Assembly: GCF_020215705.1 (NCBI RefSeq)
Contig: NZ_JAIWNB010000008.1
Span: forward strand, 186,001-250,000
DNA from: Nonomuraea aurantiaca
GTDB lineage: Bacteria > Actinomycetota > Actinomycetes > Streptosporangiales > Streptosporangiaceae
DNA: 64,000 bases
Direction: 5' to 3'
In this document: piece after piece, positions 1 through 8,156 of the stretch
Position numbering within the stretch: position 1 is the first letter of the stretch
How the letters are laid out: each line of letters starts with the position of its first letter
The notes under the pieces: generated by a model
Seen by the model: the letters and a program-made list of their open reading frames with translations, nothing else
Told to the model about the DNA's origin: nothing
Databases searched by the model: none
Program-made: the position numbers and the translations under genes

Positions 1-343
1 CGGACTCCAGCAGCGCGTACGCCCTGACGCCCAGCCCGTCGAGGACACCGGCCGACTCGACCTTGGGCAGCCGGACCGCAGCGAGCCCCGGCAGGCCGGA
101 GAGCGCGTCGAGATCGTCCCGCCCGCGCCCGCTCGCCAGGTCGTTGATCCTGACGTGCACCTCGACGGATCCGCCAGGGCTGGCCAGGTAGGCGGCGGCG
201 TTGGCCCTGGCCTCGTCCTTGCGGGCGGGCGCGACCGCGTCCTCCAGGTCGATGATGACCACGTCCGCCCCGGAGGCGGCGGCCTTGTCGAACCGCTCGG
301 GCCGGTCGCCGGGGACGTACAGCCAGGTGACGGGGGTGCTCAC
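1..343 (-). CDS. HpcH/HpaI aldolase / citrate lyase beta-like (CitE), partial
   Basis: The 5' part of a CitE-family CoA-ester lyase; it runs off the left edge, so only about 114 residues are visible. The protein opens MSTPVTWLYVPGDRPERF and carries the family motif IIDLEDAV around residue 30, followed by VHVRIND and RLPKVES, all typical of the malyl-CoA/citramalyl-CoA lyase TIM barrel. It starts with GTG at 343, overlapping the stop of the upstream CoA-transferase by four bases (GTGA), so the two are translationally coupled. The pairing with a class III CoA-transferase suggests activation of a dicarboxylic or hydroxy acid to its CoA ester and then lyase cleavage. The substrate cannot be read from sequence. 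Confidence 0.85.
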   Translation of the reverse strand, partial: MSTPVTWLYVPGDRPERFDKAAASGADVVIIDLEDAVAPARKDEARANAAAYLASPGGSVEVHVRINDLASGRGRDDLDALSGLPGLAAVRLPKVESAGVLDGLGVRAYALLES

Positions 344-1527
344 GCGATCACCCCGTCCTCGCGCAGCCGGGCGATCTCCTCGCACCCGTAGGCGAGCTCG
401 CCGAGCACCTGGTCGGTGTCGTGGCCCAGGCGCCGGCCCGGCCAGGAGACCGCGCCGGGTGTGTCGGACAGGCGGAACAGCACGTTCTGCATGGTGACCG
501 TGCCCAGCTCCTCGTCCGGCACCTCGATGAAGGTGTCGAGGGCGGCGTACTGCGGGTCCTTGGCGATGTCGGAGACGTCGTAGATGGGGGCGACCGCCGC
601 CTGGGCCTCCTTGAAGCGGGCGATGACCTCGTCGGCGTCGCGTTCGGCGATCCAGGAGGCGACGGCCTCGTCGAGTTCGTCGACGTGCTGGACCCGGCCC
701 TGGCCGGTGGCGAACCAGGGCTGCTCGACCAGGTCGGGCCGGCCGACCAGGGTGACCACGCGTTCGGCGATGGGCTGGGCGCTGGTGGAGATGGCCAGCC
801 AGCGGCCGTCGCGGGTGCGGTAGGTGTTGCGCGGCGCGTTGCTGCTGGAGCGGTTACCGGTGCGCTCGGGCACGACGCCGAGCGCCTTGAAGGCGCTCAT
901 CTGCGGGCCGAGAATGCCCAGGATCGGCTCGATGATGGCCATGTCGACGACCTGCCCGCGCCCGCTCTGCTCGCGGGCGCGCAGGGCGACCATGATCGCG
1001 TACGACATGGCCAGCCCGGCGATGCCGTCGGCCAGGGCAAGGGGCGGCAGGGTGGGCGGGCCGTCCGGCTGGCCGGTCATGGCCGCGAACCCGCTCATCG
1101 CCTCGGCCAGCGTGCCGAAACCGGGCTGGCCGGACATCGGGCCGAACTGCCCGAAGCCGGTCATCCGCGCCACGATCAGGCGGGGGTTGATGTCCATGAG
1201 GTCGCCGGGTGCCAGGCCCCAGCGTTCCAGGGTGCCGGGGCGGAAGTTCTCGACCAGCACATCGGAGCGTTCGACCAGGCGGCGCAGGATCTCCTGCCCC
1301 TCGGCCCGCGACAGGTCGACGGCGGCGGCGCGCTTGTTGCGCGACAGCGTCTTCCACCACAGGCCCACCCCGTCGACCGAGGCGCCGTGCCCGCGGGAGG
1401 GGTCGCCGCGGCGCGGATGCTCGATCTTGATCACGTCGGCGCCGAAGTCGCCGAGCATCATCGCGGCGGATGGCCCGGCGAACAACGTCGCGGCGTCGAT
1501 GACCCGCAGGTCGGCGAGGCTCGTCAT
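340..1527 (-). CDS. Class III (CaiB/BaiF) CoA-transferase
   Basis: About 395 residues. It moves CoA between an acyl-CoA donor and a carboxylic acid in the cytoplasm. The N-terminus reads LRVIDAATLFAGPSAAMMLGDFGADVIKIEHP, a hallmark of the family with the nucleotide-contacting loop, followed by LVENFRPGTLERWGL, which contains the conserved ENFRPG. The annotated start is the ATG at 1527 (MTSLADLRVID); a longer frame to 1587 would add an AT-rich, non-conserved leader crossing the divergent promoter region. It is followed with a GTGA overlap by the CitE-like lyase, and a GntR regulator diverges upstream, so it probably heads an operon controlled by that regulator. Confidence 0.9.
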   Translation of the reverse strand: MTSLADLRVIDAATLFAGPSAAMMLGDFGADVIKIEHPRRGDPSRGHGASVDGVGLWWKTLSRNKRAAAVDLSRAEGQEILRRLVERSDVLVENFRPGTLERWGLAPGDLMDINPRLIVARMTGFGQFGPMSGQPGFGTLAEAMSGFAAMTGQPDGPPTLPPLALADGIAGLAMSYAIMVALRAREQSGRGQVVDMAIIEPILGILGPQMSAFKALGVVPERTGNRSSSNAPRNTYRTRDGRWLAISTSAQPIAERVVTLVGRPDLVEQPWFATGQGRVQHVDELDEAVASWIAERDADEVIARFKEAQAAVAPIYDVSDIAKDPQYAALDTFIEVPDEELGTVTMQNVLFRLSDTPGAVSWPGRRLGHDTDQVLGELAYGCEEIARLREDGVIA

Positions 1528-1589
1528 AACGAGGTAACTTATAAGAAATATCTCATAGGTCAATATGTTTCTCAGATTGCGGGACACTG
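1528..1589. promoter_or_regulatory. Divergent promoter region of CoA-transferase and GntR regulator
   Basis: This 62-bp stretch is strikingly AT-rich for this genome and separates two divergent starts. It contains the perfect 8-bp palindrome CTTATAAG at 1538-1545, and TATGAG/CTCATA-like half sites around 1551-1558. It is the obvious place for the adjacent FadR-type GntR protein to bind. The exact operator is inference. Confidence 0.5.
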
Positions 1590-2249
1590 ATGGTCATGCC
1601 GACCAGCGAGCCGCGTCCTCCCATGAGCAAGGCCGAATACGTCTACAGCGTGCTGCTCGAGGAGATCCGCACGGCCAGGATCCCCGGCGGCACCGCCCTG
1701 CGCGCCGGGGCGGTGGCCCGCAGACTCGGCGTCTCGGTCACGCCGGTCCGCGAGGCGCTGCGCAGGCTGGAGAAGGACCGGCTGATCAGCTACGAGGCCC
1801 ACCACGGCGCGACCGTGGTCGACCTGGGCGACGACGCGCTGGAGGAGTACTACGGCCTGCGGGCGGTCGTCGAGGGCCTGGGCGCCCGGCTGGCCGCCGC
1901 CCGCATCACCGCCACGGATCTGACCGAGCTGCGCGAGCTGCACGCCTCGATGCTCCGCGACGCCGAGGAGGGCCGGCCCGAGCGGCTGGGCGAGCAGAGC
2001 AGGCAGTTCCACCTGCGCATCGCCGACATCGGCGGCCCGGCCTTCCTCGGCCAGCACGCCAGGGCGGTCCGCGACAGCTTCCCCGTGCCCGCCGGGGCGT
2101 CACTGTGGCTCGACGACGAGCAGGTCAACCTGCAACTCGACGCGCACGAAGGCATCCTGGCCGCGCTGGCCGCCGCCGACGGCGCCGCAGCCGAGCACAT
2201 CATGATCGAGCACGTACGCCAGGCCGGCGACTATCGCAAGGGCCACTGA
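1590..2249 (+). CDS. GntR-family (FadR subfamily) transcriptional regulator
   Basis: A 219-residue regulator. The N-terminal winged helix covers roughly residues 15-80 and includes RRLGVSVTPVREALRRLEKD, the classic GntR recognition helix, followed by a C-terminal all-helical FCD domain (YYGLRAVVEGLGARLAA, then REFH-like QSRQFHLRIA). FCD domains usually bind an organic acid, often with a metal ion. ATG codons at 1590 and 1596 are both possible. It diverges from the CoA-transferase/lyase pair and is probably their regulator and its own. The ligand is unknown but likely the acid handled by those enzymes. Confidence 0.88.
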   Translation: MVMPTSEPRPPMSKAEYVYSVLLEEIRTARIPGGTALRAGAVARRLGVSVTPVREALRRLEKDRLISYEAHHGATVVDLGDDALEEYYGLRAVVEGLGARLAAARITATDLTELRELHASMLRDAEEGRPERLGEQSRQFHLRIADIGGPAFLGQHARAVRDSFPVPAGASLWLDDEQVNLQLDAHEGILAALAAADGAAAEHIMIEHVRQAGDYRKGH

Positions 2250-2266
2250 CCGGGTGCCGGGCGGTC

Positions 2267-2910
2267 TCAGCCGGTGAGCGTCCCGCGGACCTCGTCCAGC
2301 ACGCCGGAGGTACGGTCCACGCGGAAGGCCGACAGCGACAGCCGGGCGAACGCCTGCCGGTAGTCCTCCGCCTGCCGCCGGTCCTCGACCAGCACCGACC
2401 CGTGCAGCAGGTGCAGCACCAGCATGTCGGGCCGGTCACGCTCGGGGAAGCGCAGCAGGGTGAACGGCGCTCCGTGGTAGAGGTAGCCGGTCTCGGCGCT
2501 GGGCCGGGCGATCTGCACGGCGATGTTGGGCCGCTTGGCGGCCGAGACCAGCGCGTCTACCTGCTCCAGCCGGTCGCCGGAGCGGGTCAGCGGCGGGTCG
2601 GTGAGCGCCTTGCGGTCCAGCACCGCCCACAGGCGCGGGCCGCCGGACCTGTCGAGCAGCTCCTGCCTGCGCATGACCAGATCGGCGCCGCCGTCGATCT
2701 GCTCGGAGGTGGCGCCCGGGTGGTGGGCGGCGCGGACCGCGGCCTCGGCGTAGGCGCGGGTCTGCAGCAGCGGGGGACGTGCTGCGGGCTGTAGGTGTAG
2801 ATGACCCGCGCGTGGTCCTCCAGCGCTAGGAAGCCGGTCAGCCACTACAGGGACAGCAGGATGCGTACGGTCGACTCGCGCGGCGCGACGAGGCCGTGCT
2901 GGTGATGCAC
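2267..2910 (-). pseudogene. Remnant of an XRE regulator (DUF5753 domain), broken
   Basis: The reading frame 2267-2845 matches the C-terminal DUF5753 domain of actinomycete XRE regulators, for example LLQTRAYAEA, RRQELLDR, LWAVLDRKAL and VQIARPSAE. Upstream, the family sequence FLALEDHARVIYTYSPQHVP lies in another frame (about 2772-2850), so one base is missing in the C run at 2770-2775. Still further upstream a TAG at 2846-2848 interrupts the frame, and the N-terminal helix-turn-helix is absent. Three independent lesions (stop, frameshift, missing DNA-binding domain) make this a pseudogene. Intact relatives usually sit beside a DUF397 gene, which is not seen here. Confidence 0.75.
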
Positions 2911-2947
2911 GACAGCCACCCTAAGCGATCACTTCCGGCACGCATAT

Positions 2948-3730
2948 CTACGAACCCGCCCCGGGCGCCACTTCGGCGAGGGCGGAGCCGCGCAGGTCGA
3001 AACCGCCCACGTGGGCCAGATAGTCGCCTTCCTCCAGCGGGTCGCCGACGTAGACGCCGCCGGCCTGCCGTACCAGCAGGGCGCCCGCCGCCACGTCCCA
3101 CGGGTGGGAGCGGGTGCCGTACGCGACGTCGGCCCACCCGGCGGCGACGTGCGCGAGCTTGAGCGCGGCGCTGCCCGGCCGGCGCACGGCGGCGAAGGAC
3201 TCCAGGAAGCGGCCGAAGCGGCGCAGCGCCCGCTCCCCGTCGAGCTCCAGGTCCAGCGGCGTGGGGTAGCTGGACAGCAGCATCGCCTCCCTGTCCCGGC
3301 TCGCCCCCTTGCTGCGGATCGGGGTGCCGTTGCACCAGGCGCCCAGCGTCGAGGCGGTGAACTCGTCGTCCCGCACCGGGTCGTACACGACGCCCGCCAC
3401 CAGCTCGCCCGCGACCGCGGCGGCGATGGAGACGCAGAAGAACGGCAGGCCGGCGGCGAAGTTGGCGGTGCCGTCGATCGGGTCGACGTACCAGCGCAGC
3501 TCACCCGAGCCGGTCACGCCGCCCTCCTCCCCCACGATCGCGCTGCCGGGCCAGCGGGCGGTGATGACGGTGCGGATCGTCTCCTCCGCCGCCCGGTCAT
3601 GCTCGGTGACCGGGTCGTGGAAGTCGCGCTTGGTGGCGACCGCCGGCCTCGACCTGAAAGCCTTGCGCAGCCTCGGCCCGACCGCCCTGGCCGCCTCCGA
3701 GGCGGTGTCGAGCAACTGTGTCGCGTCCAT
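2948..3730 (-). CDS. Inositol monophosphatase family protein
   Basis: A 260-residue member of the FIG/IMPase superfamily of Mg-dependent, Li-sensitive phosphatases. The metal-binding motifs are present in order: VGEEGG (about residue 66), DPIDGTANF (about 83-91) and the C-terminal SHPWDVAAG (about 210). Family members hydrolyse inositol-1-phosphate, histidinol phosphate or related sugar phosphates, and sequence alone does not decide which. The ATG at 3730 is preceded by a strong GGAGGAG. It diverges from a GntR/UTRA regulator across a 158-bp region carrying two palindromic operator-like sites, so it is likely repressed by that protein. Confidence 0.88.
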   Translation of the reverse strand: MDATQLLDTASEAARAVGPRLRKAFRSRPAVATKRDFHDPVTEHDRAAEETIRTVITARWPGSAIVGEEGGVTGSGELRWYVDPIDGTANFAAGLPFFCVSIAAAVAGELVAGVVYDPVRDDEFTASTLGAWCNGTPIRSKGASRDREAMLLSSYPTPLDLELDGERALRRFGRFLESFAAVRRPGSAALKLAHVAAGWADVAYGTRSHPWDVAAGALLVRQAGGVYVGDPLEEGDYLAHVGGFDLRGSALAEVAPGAGS

Positions 3731-3806
3731 GTCTCCTCCAGGGGCACTTCACGTCATCAGCACGGTCATGCCCAATTCCGCGTGTTCGACATACCTCGGC
3801 CGATCA

Positions 3807-3862
3807 TGTCAGGACAACAGATTGTCACGACCTACTGCCTACTCGCGAGATTTGTCAGGACA
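3807..3862. promoter_or_regulatory. Two TGTCAGGACA operator-like palindromes
   Basis: The 10-mer TGTCAGGACA (TGTC-AG-GACA, an inverted repeat) occurs at 3807-3816 and again at 3853-3862, 46 bp apart, between the divergent IMPase and GntR/UTRA genes. The second copy lies 27 bp before the regulator start. Duplicate palindromes in such a spacer are what an autoregulated HutC/UTRA protein would use. Binding by this particular protein is inferred. Confidence 0.6.
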
Positions 3863-3888
3863 TTCTGACCTGGGTTAATCTGATCAGC

Positions 3889-4629
3889 ATGACCGCGAAC
3901 CTGGCGATCGACCTGGACCGCTCCAGCCCCGTGCCGCTCTATTTCCAGGTGGCCGAGCAGATCGCCGAGGCGATCCGGCGAGGCGACCTGGTGCCCGGCT
4001 CCCGGCTGGACAACGAGATCCTGCTCGCCGACAAGCTGGGCCTGTCGAGGCCCACGATCCGCCAGGCCATCCAATATCTGGTGGACAAGGGCCTGCTGGT
4101 CCGCAAGCGCGGCGTCGGCACCCAGGTGGTGCACGGGCAGGTCAAGCGCTCGGTCGAGCTCACCAGCCTCTACGACGACCTGCGCCGCTCGGGTCAGGAG
4201 CCGGCGACCCAGGTCCTGGCGCTGGAGCCCCGGCCGGTGAGCGAGGAGATCGCCGCCGTCCTCGGCGTCGAGCCCGGCGCCGAGGTGCTCTACCTCGAAC
4301 GGCTCCGCTTCGCCGCCGGCGAGCCGCTGGCCGTGCTGCACAACTGGCTGCCGCTGGGCCTGGCCCAGCTGACGGCGGCCGACCTGGAGGGCCGCGGCCT
4401 GTACGAGCTGCTGCGCGGCGCGGGCGTGCGGATGCGGGTGGCCAACCAGCGCATCGGCGCCCGCGCGGCGAACCAGGCCGAGGCCAAGCTGCTGGACGAG
4501 CGGCGCGGCGCCCCGCTCCTGACCATGCTCCGCACCACCTACGACGACCAGGGCAGGGCCGTCGAGCACGGCTCACATGTCTACCGGGCCTCGCTCTACT
4601 CCCTCGAGGTCACCCTCATCGAGCGCTGA
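3889..4629 (+). CDS. GntR-family regulator with UTRA ligand domain
   Basis: A 246-residue HutC/YvoA-type regulator. The N-terminal winged helix (residues 10-75) has PLYFQVAEQIAEAIRRGDL and LSRPTIRQAIQYLVDKGLL, and the chorismate-lyase-fold UTRA domain follows from about 95 (VLYLERLRFAAGEPLAV, HNWLP). UTRA domains sense small sugars or amino acids. I chose the ATG at 3889 because it gives the usual family N-terminus, while the longer frame from 3718 crosses the operators and the divergent gene. The 3' end overlaps the convergent DedA gene by 57 bp. It is likely autoregulated and may control the divergent phosphatase. Confidence 0.88.
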   Translation: MTANLAIDLDRSSPVPLYFQVAEQIAEAIRRGDLVPGSRLDNEILLADKLGLSRPTIRQAIQYLVDKGLLVRKRGVGTQVVHGQVKRSVELTSLYDDLRRSGQEPATQVLALEPRPVSEEIAAVLGVEPGAEVLYLERLRFAAGEPLAVLHNWLPLGLAQLTAADLEGRGLYELLRGAGVRMRVANQRIGARAANQAEAKLLDERRGAPLLTMLRTTYDDQGRAVEHGSHVYRASLYSLEVTLIER

Positions 4630-5220
4630 GGCCGCGCGCCGCTTGACGAACCAGGTGGTGGCGATGCCGCACAGCACCGCCGCCACCAGCCCCACCCACG
4701 AGAAGCCCTTCAGCCACTTCTCGGCGACCACGCCGAGATAGAAGATCACCGCGGTGGTGCCGCCCGCCCAGACGATCCCGCCGAGCACATTGGCGACCAG
4801 GAACCTCCAGTACGGCATGCGCAACGCCCCCGCCAGCGGTCCGGCCAGGATGCGCAGCAGCGCGATGAAGCGCCCGACGAACACGGCCCACACCCCGAAC
4901 CGGTCGAAATAGTGCTCGGCCTTGCCGATGTGGCGGGGCCCGAAGTGCTTGGGGAAGCGCCGGCCGAGCCGCTCGAACAGCGGCCTGCCGCCCTTGCGGC
5001 CGATGGCGTAGCCGATGGAGTCGCCGACGATCGCCCCCGCGCTCGCGCAGACGCCCACCCACACGGGGCTGACGACGCCCTTGGCGGCCAGCAGCGCGGC
5101 GCTGACCAGCACGATCTCGCCGGGCAGCGGGATGCCGAGGCTCTCGATCCCGATCACCAGGCCGACCAGGGCACACAGCCACGCGGGCGGGATGGCCTGC
5201 AGCAGTTCGTCGATGTGCAC
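4573..5220 (-). CDS. DedA-family membrane protein
   Basis: A 215-residue integral membrane protein of the DedA/VTT family, whose members act as lipid or phosphate-carrier flippases and affect membrane homeostasis. It shows the family signatures IGIESLGIPLPGEIVLVSAA near the N-terminus (the re-entrant loop with a conserved Glu), GDSIGYAIGRKGG, and FVGRFIALLRILAGPLAGA with the conserved Arg residues, plus several hydrophobic helices. The start at 5220 is ATG. The last 57 bp overlap the 3' end of the convergent GntR gene, so both tails are coding on opposite strands. Confidence 0.9.
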   Translation of the reverse strand: MHIDELLQAIPPAWLCALVGLVIGIESLGIPLPGEIVLVSAALLAAKGVVSPVWVGVCASAGAIVGDSIGYAIGRKGGRPLFERLGRRFPKHFGPRHIGKAEHYFDRFGVWAVFVGRFIALLRILAGPLAGALRMPYWRFLVANVLGGIVWAGGTTAVIFYLGVVAEKWLKGFSWVGLVAAVLCGIATTWFVKRRAASALDEGDLEGVERGPVDM

Positions 5221-5265
5221 GCAGCAACCCTAGCCCGGCGGGCCGCCATTGGCGGACGTCCGTCT

Positions 5266-8055
5266 TCAGGCGGTGGCCTCGTCGAGGAGTTCGAGCAGGT
5301 GGTGGTACGGCTTGCCGGTGGCGCGGGTCAGGCCGAGCTCGCAGGTGCGGTTGACCGAGGCGTGCGCGGCGAAGTCACCGGCCCGTACGGCGGCGGCTTC
5401 GGCATGGGTGGCCGAGGCGGTGAGCTCCGGGTGGAGCAGGCCGCGATCGCCGGCGAAGGCGCAGCACTGCCACCCCTCAGGGACGACCACCCGCTCGGCG
5501 ACCGCTTCGGCGATGCGGGCGATGGCGGCGTCCAGGCCGAGGCGGGTGGAGGAGCAGGTGGGATGCAGGGCCAGGGAGGGACGGCGCCGGCCCACGGTCA
5601 GGCGGGGCAGGAGGTACTCGGCGGTGAAGGCGACCGCGTCGAGCACCCGCAGGGCCTGTCCCAGCGAGCCGGTCAGACGGTGGAAGCCCTCGGTGCAGGA
5701 GGCGGCGTCGCTGACGACCGGGATCCGGCCCTGGCCGGTGGCTTCGAGCAGGCTGTCGCAGACGCGGCGGGCCATGGCGTCATGGCCGTCGGTGTAGCCC
5801 TTGGACGACCAGGGAGTGCCGCAGCACAGGCCGCCGATCCCCTGCGGGATGTGCAGCCGCACGCCCGCCCGGGCGGCCAGGCGGGCGAACGCCTCCATTA
5901 CGCCGGGGCCGCCGTCTGCGGGGGCGAACAAGGTGTTCAGGCAGGACGGGACATATACCGCATCCGCGTTCTCCACCGGATCGGAGCGGCGGCGCTTTCC
6001 GCCTCGCGGCAGGTCGCGGGTCCATCGCGGAACGGCCTCGGGGCCGGCGACGGCGCGAGCGGCACGGCTGGCAGCCTCCGGGAGATGGGGCGGTACCGCC
6101 TTGGCCGTGTCCAGTGCCAGGTCGAGCGCGCCGGTCACCCCGGTCCAGTGCTTGGCGGCGGCCTTCCAGCCCTTCTGGGCCAGGCGGCCGTGGCGCTCGC
6201 CGCGCAGACGCTTGGTCAGGTCGCCGGTGTTGATCAGGACCGGGCAGGCGGTGGCGCACATGCCGTCCACGGCGCAGGTGTCCACGGCGTCGTAGCCGTA
6301 CTCCTCCTCCAGCCGGCGGGCGAGCTCGTGGTCGCCCGCGGCGTGGGCGGCGGCCAGCTCGCGGCGCAGCACGATGCGCTGTCGCGGGGTGGTCGTCAGG
6401 TCGCGGCTGGGGCAGACCGGCTCGCAGTAGCCGCACTCCACGCACCGGTCCACCTCGGGCTCGACGGTGACGACGGCCTTGAGGTCACGCAGGTGCGCGT
6501 CGTCCCGGTCGGTCAGGACGACGCCGGGGTTGAGCGCGCCGGCCGGGTCGCACAGGCGCTTGACCTCGCGCATCACCTCATACAGCTCGTCGCCGTACTG
6601 GCGGCGCACGAACGGGGCCATGACGCGGCCGGTGCCGTGCTCGGCCTTGAGCGTGCCGCCCCGGGCCAGGACGGCCCGCACCATGTCCTCGGTGAAGTCG
6701 GCGTAGCGCTCCAGGTCGGTGTCGAAGCGCTCGTTGAGCATGAAGTGCAGGTTGCCGTCCTTGGCGTGGCCGAAGATGACGCTGCGCTCGTAGCGGTGCT
6801 CGGAGAACAGGGCGATCAGCTCGTCGCACAGGTCGGCCAGGGCGGGCACCGGAACGGCCACGTCCTCCAGCAGGGCGGTGGTGCCGCTGGGGCGGGCGCC
6901 GGCGACGGAGGCGTACAGGCCCTTGCGGATGTGCCACAACGCGGCCCGGCCGTCCGCCTGCCTGCTGAGCCGGGCCGGGGCGGACAGCGCCAGCGCCGGG
7001 AACAGGTCCGCGGCCGTCCGTTCTCGTTCGGCCAGGAGATCCTCCTCCGGTTCCTGCCATTCGATCAGCAGGGCGGCGTGCTCGGCGACGGCGAGCCCGC
7101 GCAGCACGTCGTCGGCTTTGGGGTCGCTCTGGGCGACGCGCAGGGATTCGGCGTCCAGCAGTTCGACGGCGGCGGGCGCGGCGGCGACCAGGGCGGGCAT
7201 CGCGGCCATGGCCTGGCGCAGGGTGGGGAAGACGAGCAGGCCGGTGGCGGCCAGCCGGTGGGCGGGGACCGTGCGCAGCACCGCCTCGGCGACGAAGCCC
7301 AGGGTGCCTTCGCTGCCGATGGCCAGGTGGGCCAGGATCTGCGCGGGCGATGAGTGGTCGAGGAAGCTGTTGAGGCCGTAGCCCATGGTGTTCTTCAGCG
7401 CGAACTGGGCGGTGACGCGGCCTACCGAGTCAGGGTTGCCGCGCACGCGGTCGCGCAGCCGTTCCAGGCCCTCGGCCAGCGCGGGCTCCAGGGCGCGCAG
7501 CCGCTCGTCGGCGTCGGGGGCGCCGGTGTCGATGACGGTGCCACTGGACAGCACCAGCGTCATCGACTCCAGGGTCTGGTAGGCGTTGGCGTGCGTGCCG
7601 CAGGTCATGCCGCTGGAGTTGTTGGCCACGACGCCGCCGATCGTGCAGGCCGACTCGCTGGCCGGGTCCGGGCCGAGCTTGCGGCCGTACGGCGCGAGGC
7701 GGGCGTTGACCTGCCGCAGCACCGCGCCGGGCTGCACCCGCACCCGCGCCCCGCCGTCCAGCACCTCGATGCCGCGGAAATGGCGCCGGGTGTCCACCAG
7801 GAGGTGCTCGCTGACCGCCTGCCCGCTCAGACTGGTGCCACCGGAACGGAAGGTGAGCGGCAGGCCCGTACGCAGCAGCGCCGCCACCTGCTCCGCGCTC
7901 TCGGGCACCAGCACCGCCTGCGGCGTGAGCAGGTAGTGCGAGGCGTCGTGCGCCATGCCGAGCCGGTCACTGGCCCGGGTGCGGGCGATGCCGGGGACGG
8001 CCGCCTCCACCGCCGACAGTACGGCGGGATCGGGGACGGGCAGTGTGCTGCTCAC
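5266..8055 (-). CDS. FAD-linked oxidase / Fe-S 2-hydroxyacid dehydrogenase (D-lactate dehydrogenase type)
   Basis: About 929 residues, a fusion of a GlcD/Dld-type flavoprotein with a GlpC-like iron-sulfur module. The N-terminal half has the PCMH FAD-binding fold (LTFRSGGTSLSGQAVS, IGGVVANNSSGMTCG) and the FAD-oxidase C domain (FGHAKDGNLHFML, AEHGTG). After about residue 520 come 4Fe-4S motifs CVECGYCEPVCP and CAVDGMCATACP, then CCG-type cysteine domains (GGLCCGTPWSSKG, GWQCCAFAGDRG). Such enzymes oxidise D-lactate or another 2-hydroxyacid and pass electrons to the membrane. The GTG at 8055 is preceded by GAAAGAAG; the longer open frame upstream is only the tandem repeat and the antisense of the next gene. 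It is the last gene of the IclR-led operon. Confidence 0.9.
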   Translation of the reverse strand: MSSTLPVPDPAVLSAVEAAVPGIARTRASDRLGMAHDASHYLLTPQAVLVPESAEQVAALLRTGLPLTFRSGGTSLSGQAVSEHLLVDTRRHFRGIEVLDGGARVRVQPGAVLRQVNARLAPYGRKLGPDPASESACTIGGVVANNSSGMTCGTHANAYQTLESMTLVLSSGTVIDTGAPDADERLRALEPALAEGLERLRDRVRGNPDSVGRVTAQFALKNTMGYGLNSFLDHSSPAQILAHLAIGSEGTLGFVAEAVLRTVPAHRLAATGLLVFPTLRQAMAAMPALVAAAPAAVELLDAESLRVAQSDPKADDVLRGLAVAEHAALLIEWQEPEEDLLAERERTAADLFPALALSAPARLSRQADGRAALWHIRKGLYASVAGARPSGTTALLEDVAVPVPALADLCDELIALFSEHRYERSVIFGHAKDGNLHFMLNERFDTDLERYADFTEDMVRAVLARGGTLKAEHGTGRVMAPFVRRQYGDELYEVMREVKRLCDPAGALNPGVVLTDRDDAHLRDLKAVVTVEPEVDRCVECGYCEPVCPSRDLTTTPRQRIVLRRELAAAHAAGDHELARRLEEEYGYDAVDTCAVDGMCATACPVLINTGDLTKRLRGERHGRLAQKGWKAAAKHWTGVTGALDLALDTAKAVPPHLPEAASRAARAVAGPEAVPRWTRDLPRGGKRRRSDPVENADAVYVPSCLNTLFAPADGGPGVMEAFARLAARAGVRLHIPQGIGGLCCGTPWSSKGYTDGHDAMARRVCDSLLEATGQGRIPVVSDAASCTEGFHRLTGSLGQALRVLDAVAFTAEYLLPRLTVGRRRPSLALHPTCSSTRLGLDAAIARIAEAVAERVVVPEGWQCCAFAGDRGLLHPELTASATHAEAAAVRAGDFAAHASVNRTCELGLTRATGKPYHHLLELLDEATA

Positions 8056-8067
8056 GCGTGCTTCTTT

Positions 8068-8156
8068 CACAGTCGCGGATCTCACAGTCGCGGATCTCAC
8101 AGTCGCGATCTGAGAGTCGTGGATCTCAGAGTCGCGGATCTCACAGTCGCGGATCG
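8068..8156 (-). repeat. 15-bp tandem repeat reiterating the 3' end of the dehydrogenase gene
   Basis: Six imperfect copies of a 15-bp unit (plus-strand form CACAGTCGCGGATCT) fill 8068-8156; the copy at 8098-8111 has lost one base. The unit nearest the dehydrogenase contains its last codons and its TGA (8141-8143), so the array is a reiteration of the terminal Asp-Pro-Arg-Leu-stop codons into the 3' spacer. It fills most of the space before the next gene in the operon. Confidence 0.9.

Noticed and set aside
4912..7353. 813-codon plus-strand open frame
   Set aside because: It is antisense to DedA and the FAD/Fe-S dehydrogenase; glycine/arginine-rich shadow without domain, caused by high GC.
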